In this document: positions 60,142-64,000 of the stretch, piece after piece
Layout: each line of letters opens with the position of its first letter
Position numbering within the stretch: position 1 is the first letter of the stretch
NCBI RefSeq assembly: GCF_000422365.1
Contig: NZ_AULQ01000010.1
Coordinates: 1 to 64,000, forward strand
Direction: 5' to 3'
DNA: 64,000 nt
DNA from: Mesoflavibacter zeaxanthinifaciens DSM 18436
Lineage (GTDB): Bacteria > Bacteroidota > Bacteroidia > Flavobacteriales > Flavobacteriaceae
Notes under the pieces: generated by a model
Database searches by the model: none
Seen by the model: the letters and a program-made list of their open reading frames with translations, nothing else
What the model was told of the DNA's origin: nothing
Translations under genes and position numbers: made by a program

Positions 60142-62877
60142 ATGAAAAATATAATAAAACTACTAGTATTTTTACTAGCAAGTACATCTTTTGCACAGGT
60201 TACATTTCAAGGTGTAGTAAAAGATAGTACAGGTGTTGGTTTAGAGTTAGCCAACGTAGTAGCTATAAACCAAGCAACAAAAAATTTAGATTCTTATGGG
60301 ATTACCAACGATAAAGGTCGTTTTAAGTTAAATTTAGAAGAAAATTCTACCTATACAATTACTGTTAGTTATATCGGTATGCAATCTTTATCTGAAACAG
60401 TAGAAACTAAAGAAGCAAATGTAGAAAAAGACTTTACAATGTCTTTTGATGATAGCTTAGATGAAGTTGAATTAACCTATGAAATGCCTGTAACCATTAG
60501 TGGCGATACCATAGTTTATAACGCAGATTCTTTTAAAAACGGAACCGAAAGAAAACTTGGTGACGTTTTAGAAAAGCTTCCAGGTGTTGAGGTTAATGAT
60601 GAAGGTGAAATTGAAGTAGAAGGTAAAGCTGTTGGAAAAGTTATGGTAGATGGTAAAGACTTTTTTGATGGCGATTCTAAATTAGCAACTAAAAATATTC
60701 CTGCGAATGCAGTAGATAAAGTGCAGGTTTTAAAAAACTATTCTGAAGTTGGTCAACTTAGCGGTGTAACTAATAATCAAGATAATATTGCCATAAATAT
60801 TAAGTTAAAAGAAGGAAAGAAAAACTTCTGGTTTGGTACCATTACAGGCGGTATTGGTGACTCTCCAAACAAAACTTTATACCTAGCACAACCTAAATTG
60901 TTCTATTACAGTCCAGAAAAAAGCATCAACTTTATTGGTGATTTAAATAATGTTGGTGAGTTGGCTTTAACACGTCGTGACATCTTTAACTTTTCTGGTG
61001 GTTTCCAAATGCCAAGCCAGCAAAGTGGTACAAATATAAGTTTAGGAAATAATAATTTGAGTTTCCTTCAACTACAAAACAACCAAGCTAAAGATATTAA
61101 TACAAAGTTTGGTGCTGCTAACTTCAGTTTTTCACCTAAAAAGACTTTAGATTTAAGTGGTTTTGGTATTTTTTCTAGCAGCCGTATAGACTTACAAGAA
61201 AACCAAAATGTAATTTATACAGATCAAAGTTTAAATATTCCTAATGAACAAACAGAGACAAATACACATCAAAAAAGTGATTTAGGAATGATTAAATTAA
61301 GTGCTAAATACAAACCTAACACTAATAATCAACTAGATTATGATATTGTTGGACGTACATCTAAAGAGTCTCAAGATCAAGTAGTATTATCTTCTGTAGT
61401 TGGTGGCATTGACGAAAACCAAAATTCAAATCCATACAGTATCAATCAGAATTTAAACTACTACTACACGCATGACGAGAATAATATTTTTGCGTTATCT
61501 GCGCAGCATTTAATTCAAGATGAAGATCCTTTTTTCAAAGCCGTTTTAGAGAACGATCCAACAAACAATGCAGATGCAGATAATGATGCTTTTGATAATA
61601 CTGCATTTGCTTTAGGCTTAAATACAGATCAAAATTTATACGATGTAAATCAAGAGAAGCGTGTAAAATCTAACCAATTAGATGCCAAATTAGATTACTG
61701 GAACATTCTTAATAAGAAGAGCGATATTAATTTTACTATCGGGACAATTTACAGCAAGCAACAGTTTAATTCTAATATCTTTCAAGTGTTAGATAACGGA
61801 AGCGAGTTAGATACAACTCCAATTGCAGGTATAACCGATGTAAATGATACAGATTACACCTTTAGCGATGTGTATTTAGGATTACATTACCGCTGGAAAA
61901 CAGGTAAGTTTACCATTAGTCCAGGTGTTTCTGCTCATGCTTATAGCGCAATTAATACGCAATTTGGTGAGGAAACTAAAGATAAATTTTTCAGATTATT
62001 ACCAGATTTAAATGTTCGTGTTCAGCTTAAACAATCAGAAAATTTAAGTTTTAATTATAGAATGCAAACCCAATTTACAGATGTTAATCAGTTTGCTAGA
62101 GGATTAGTTTTAAATAATTACAATTCGACTTTTATTGGTAATCCAGATCTAGAAAGTGCATTGTCACATAACTTAAATTTAAGTTATTTCAGCTTTAATA
62201 TGTTTAATTACACTAACGTGTTTGCCTTTTTAAATTACACAAAAAGTATTGATAATATTAGGACAAGATCGGTGTTTCAAGACGGTTCTGTAATTAGAAG
62301 TAGTACGCCTTTTAATTCAGGTTTTGAAGACGAATCTTTTACAGCAAGCGGACGTTTTCAAAGACGATTTGGTAAGCTTCAAGGTAGTGTAAGAGGTAGT
62401 TTTGCATACACAAAATTTAACCAGTTAATTAACGATATTGTTTCGGTTAACGAAAATTATAATCAAACTTATACAGCAAGTATACGTTCTAACTTTTTAG
62501 AAGCACCTAATTTTGAAGTTAGCTACCGTTACAGCATACAAGATAGCGATCAAGGTAATACAAGAACAAAGTTTTATACCAATGCACCAACTTTTGAATT
62601 TGATGCATTAATCTTCAAAAAATTAACTTTTAAGACAGACTATACATACAGTAATTTAAGAAATGAAGATGAAACTATAAACTCTTTTGATTTATGGAAT
62701 GCTTCTTTAGCGTATCGTAAAACAAATGATAGTAAATGGGAATACGAGCTTAAAGCAACAAACTTGTTAGATACAGCTACAAGAAACCAAACAAGCAACG
62801 GAACATTTTCTGTAAGTACAAGTCAGTACTACATACAACCAAGATTTTTAACACTAAGAGTTATATATAATTTATAG
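60142..62877 (+). CDS. TonB-dependent receptor-like outer-membrane barrel with carboxypeptidase-like domain
   Basis: 911 residues. A signal peptide (1-19, 'LLASTSFAQ') is followed by a carboxypeptidase-like domain (about 20-95: 'VTFQGVVKDSTGVGLELANVVAINQATKNLDSYGITNDKGRF') and a plug-like region ('VTISGDTIVYNADSFKNGTERKLGDVLEKLPGVEVNDEGEIEVEGKAVGKVMVDGKDFFDGDSKLATKNIPANAVDKVQV'). The barrel ends 'YYIQPRFLTLRVIYNL'. It fits outer membrane beta-barrel family proteins that work with TonB. Substrate unknown. Paired with the GLPGLI gene in one unit; a terminator follows. Confidence 0.9.
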   Translation: MKNIIKLLVFLLASTSFAQVTFQGVVKDSTGVGLELANVVAINQATKNLDSYGITNDKGRFKLNLEENSTYTITVSYIGMQSLSETVETKEANVEKDFTMSFDDSLDEVELTYEMPVTISGDTIVYNADSFKNGTERKLGDVLEKLPGVEVNDEGEIEVEGKAVGKVMVDGKDFFDGDSKLATKNIPANAVDKVQVLKNYSEVGQLSGVTNNQDNIAINIKLKEGKKNFWFGTITGGIGDSPNKTLYLAQPKLFYYSPEKSINFIGDLNNVGELALTRRDIFNFSGGFQMPSQQSGTNISLGNNNLSFLQLQNNQAKDINTKFGAANFSFSPKKTLDLSGFGIFSSSRIDLQENQNVIYTDQSLNIPNEQTETNTHQKSDLGMIKLSAKYKPNTNNQLDYDIVGRTSKESQDQVVLSSVVGGIDENQNSNPYSINQNLNYYYTHDENNIFALSAQHLIQDEDPFFKAVLENDPTNNADADNDAFDNTAFALGLNTDQNLYDVNQEKRVKSNQLDAKLDYWNILNKKSDINFTIGTIYSKQQFNSNIFQVLDNGSELDTTPIAGITDVNDTDYTFSDVYLGLHYRWKTGKFTISPGVSAHAYSAINTQFGEETKDKFFRLLPDLNVRVQLKQSENLSFNYRMQTQFTDVNQFARGLVLNNYNSTFIGNPDLESALSHNLNLSYFSFNMFNYTNVFAFLNYTKSIDNIRTRSVFQDGSVIRSSTPFNSGFEDESFTASGRFQRRFGKLQGSVRGSFAYTKFNQLINDIVSVNENYNQTYTASIRSNFLEAPNFEVSYRYSIQDSDQGNTRTKFYTNAPTFEFDALIFKKLTFKTDYTYSNLRNEDETINSFDLWNASLAYRKTNDSKWEYELKATNLLDTATRNQTSNGTFSVSTSQYYIQPRFLTLRVIYNL

Positions 62878-62896
62878 TATTGAATTTTAGTCCAAT

Positions 62897-62927
62897 AAAA
62901 AAGCGCTTTTAAAAAGGCGCTTTTTTT
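62897..62927. terminator. Bidirectional terminator
   Basis: Stem AAAAAAGCGC/GCGCTTTTTT (62897-62906, 62917-62926). The A/T runs serve both the TonB-receptor-like gene (plus) and rodA (minus). Confidence 0.85.
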
Positions 62928-62928
62928 A

Positions 62929-64000
62929 TTACCACTCATTAATTCTATTAGAATCTAATTTAATAAAAATGAATAGTAAAATAGTAAATCCCCAAAGACC
63001 AGAGCCACCATAACTAAAAAACGGAAGCGGTATGCCAATGGTTGGGATTAATCCCATGACCATACCAATATTAATATTAAAGTGTATAAATAAAATACTA
63101 GCTACCGCATAACCATACATGCGGCTAAATTGATTTTTTTGACGTTCTGCAAGAATAATAACCCTTACAATTAGCAATACAAATACAATAACAGTAAGTG
63201 TGCTACCAATAAATCCCCATTCTTCACCAACGGTTGTAAAAATGTAATCTGTATGTTGTTCGGGTACAAAATTTCCTGTAGTACGTGTACCTTGTAAAAA
63301 ACCTTTTCCTGCAAAACCACCATTACTTATAGCTTTTTCAGATTCGTTTAAATTGTAAGCTATGGTTTGTTTCATTTGCTTTAATTTAACAGGATCTTTT
63401 TCTAAGCTTAACCAAATTGTAATACGGTCTTTTTGATGGACTGGTAAAAAGTTTTGATAAATAAACCTTACAGTAAATGCTAGAGCTCCGGATATTAAAA
63501 TGACCACTAAAGGTTGAAAAAATGATGGTCTCTTTTTTCTGGTGAAATGATGAGTTAGCACAATAAAAGCAGTAACTAATAAAGTAATTATTAGTCCAAA
63601 TTTTAATGCAGAAATAGAAAGTAAAACTGCTAATACAGCAATGACTAAATAAATTTGAGGTAATCCTTCTCTATATAAAACAAAGAAAAAAGCACTGTAA
63701 ACTAAAGTACTACCAGCGTCTTTTTGAAGTAAAATTAATAGAGCAGGTAGCACAATAATGCCAAAAAGTTTTAATTGATCCGAAAAACTTTTAATATCTG
63801 TGTTTAAATCGCTTAAATACTTTGCAACAGCAAGTGCAGTAGCAGTTTTTGCAAACTCACTTGGTTGAAGTGTCATAGATCCTATTGCGTACCAAGAAGT
63901 GGCTCCGTTAATATTTTTACCAAAGATGAATAAACCAACTAAAGAAACTATAGAGATGAGGTAAAAAATACTAGAAAACCGTTCGTAAAATTTAGCTTCT
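62929..64000 (-). CDS. rodA: Rod shape-determining protein RodA (partial, 5' end outside)
   Basis: The frame stays open from base 64000, and the part before the internal ATG at 63876 also encodes RodA sequence ('FERFSSIFYLISIVSLVGLFIFGKNINGATSWYAIGS'), so the start lies beyond the window. The visible ~356 residues have eight or so membrane helices and the SEDS motifs 'MTLQPSEFAKTATALAVA', 'QKDRITIWL', 'GFLQGTRTTGNFVPEQHTDYIFTTVGEEWGFIG' and 'MGLIPTIGIPLPFFSYGGSGLW'. RodA is the glycosyltransferase that polymerises peptidoglycan along the cell side wall. In many bacteria a class b PBP gene lies upstream. The C-terminus is complete. Confidence 0.95.
   Translation of the reverse strand, partial: EAKFYERFSSIFYLISIVSLVGLFIFGKNINGATSWYAIGSMTLQPSEFAKTATALAVAKYLSDLNTDIKSFSDQLKLFGIIVLPALLILLQKDAGSTLVYSAFFFVLYREGLPQIYLVIAVLAVLLSISALKFGLIITLLVTAFIVLTHHFTRKKRPSFFQPLVVILISGALAFTVRFIYQNFLPVHQKDRITIWLSLEKDPVKLKQMKQTIAYNLNESEKAISNGGFAGKGFLQGTRTTGNFVPEQHTDYIFTTVGEEWGFIGSTLTVIVFVLLIVRVIILAERQKNQFSRMYGYAVASILFIHFNINIGMVMGLIPTIGIPLPFFSYGGSGLWGFTILLFIFIKLDSNRINEW

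Noticed and set aside
1-64000. CRISPR array, insertion sequence, toxin-antitoxin or defence island
   Set aside because: No evenly spaced direct repeats with spacers, no transposase or integrase frame and no known defence gene was seen in reading the window.

Overview
The window is a 64 kb piece of a chromosome from a marine-type member of the Flavobacteriaceae (Bacteroidetes). The evidence is consistent: very AT-rich DNA, a type IX secretion (T9SS) type B C-terminal domain and a PorP/SprF protein, a GLPGLI protein next to a TonB-receptor-like barrel, a LytS/LytTR pair, a short primary sigma factor without region 1.1, a gliding-type dodecin/Nfu neighbourhood, and -7 elements of the form TAnnTTTG, which is the Bacteroidetes promoter type. 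Genus cannot be fixed from the sequence alone.

Layout. 1-4.4 kb: the tail of a T9SS cell-surface protein, dodecin, an Nfu iron-sulfur scaffold protein, PorP/SprF and a SIMPL-like secreted protein. 4.6-7.6 kb: a TPR sensor histidine kinase and its LytTR response regulator, followed by a patch of repeat remnants. 7.8-11.1 kb: gamma carbonic anhydrase, a small membrane protein, DUF2797 and a GH3-like protein. 11.3-16.7 kb (minus): clpX, clpP, tig, a holin-like membrane protein, an esterase and pdxJ. 16.8-24.9 kb (plus): CBS protein, nadK, DUF6089, uppS, bamA, two Skp/OmpH chaperones and murI, an envelope-building operon. 25-29.7 kb (minus): rpsU, the primary sigma factor, a large AsmA protein and a queuosine-precursor transporter. 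29.8-35.2 kb: a FolK-deoxynucleoside kinase fusion, GyrI-like, TrmH-like, DUF1573 and mutS. 35.3-35.6 kb: tRNA-Gly and tRNA-Leu with a clear promoter and terminator. 35.6-41.4 kb: lipoprotein, waaA, DegT aminotransferase, galE, a 63-residue protein, lspA and fabD. 41.6-47.5 kb (minus): FAD oxidoreductase, a 2TM-dihydrofolate reductase fusion, thyA, a CNT nucleoside transporter and a bifunctional nuclease. 47.6-56.5 kb: etfA/etfB, pdhB, DUF5686, ppa and hppA. 56.5-64 kb: App1-like phosphatase, a second deoxynucleoside kinase, a secreted protein of unknown function, GLPGLI, a TonB-receptor-like barrel, and partial rodA.

How it fits together. Most genes are housekeeping: envelope assembly (BamA, Skp, UppS, MurI, WaaA, LspA, RodA), protein quality control (trigger factor, ClpXP), redox and energy metabolism (ETF, E1-beta of a 2-oxoacid dehydrogenase, two pyrophosphatases) and thymidylate/folate metabolism (ThyA, DHFR, FolK, two nucleoside kinases, a nucleoside carrier). 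No insertion sequence, prophage, CRISPR array, rRNA gene or defence island was seen. No gap between genes exceeds 300 bases.

The most unusual content is in the intergenic regions and in gene fusions. At least three families of short interspersed palindromic repeats recur at gene ends: a GGCGTTACC...TAACGC family (three copies), a GTTCGAGTG...TATCGAGAA family (three copies, two of them as an inverted pair) and a GCAGAAAT/ATTTCTGC hairpin family (three copies). Unusual architectures are FolK-dNK with an altered DR motif, 2TM-DHFR, a CNT carrier with a secreted N-terminal domain, and a DegT aminotransferase with a four-cysteine insertion. I did not find a convincing new multi-gene system.
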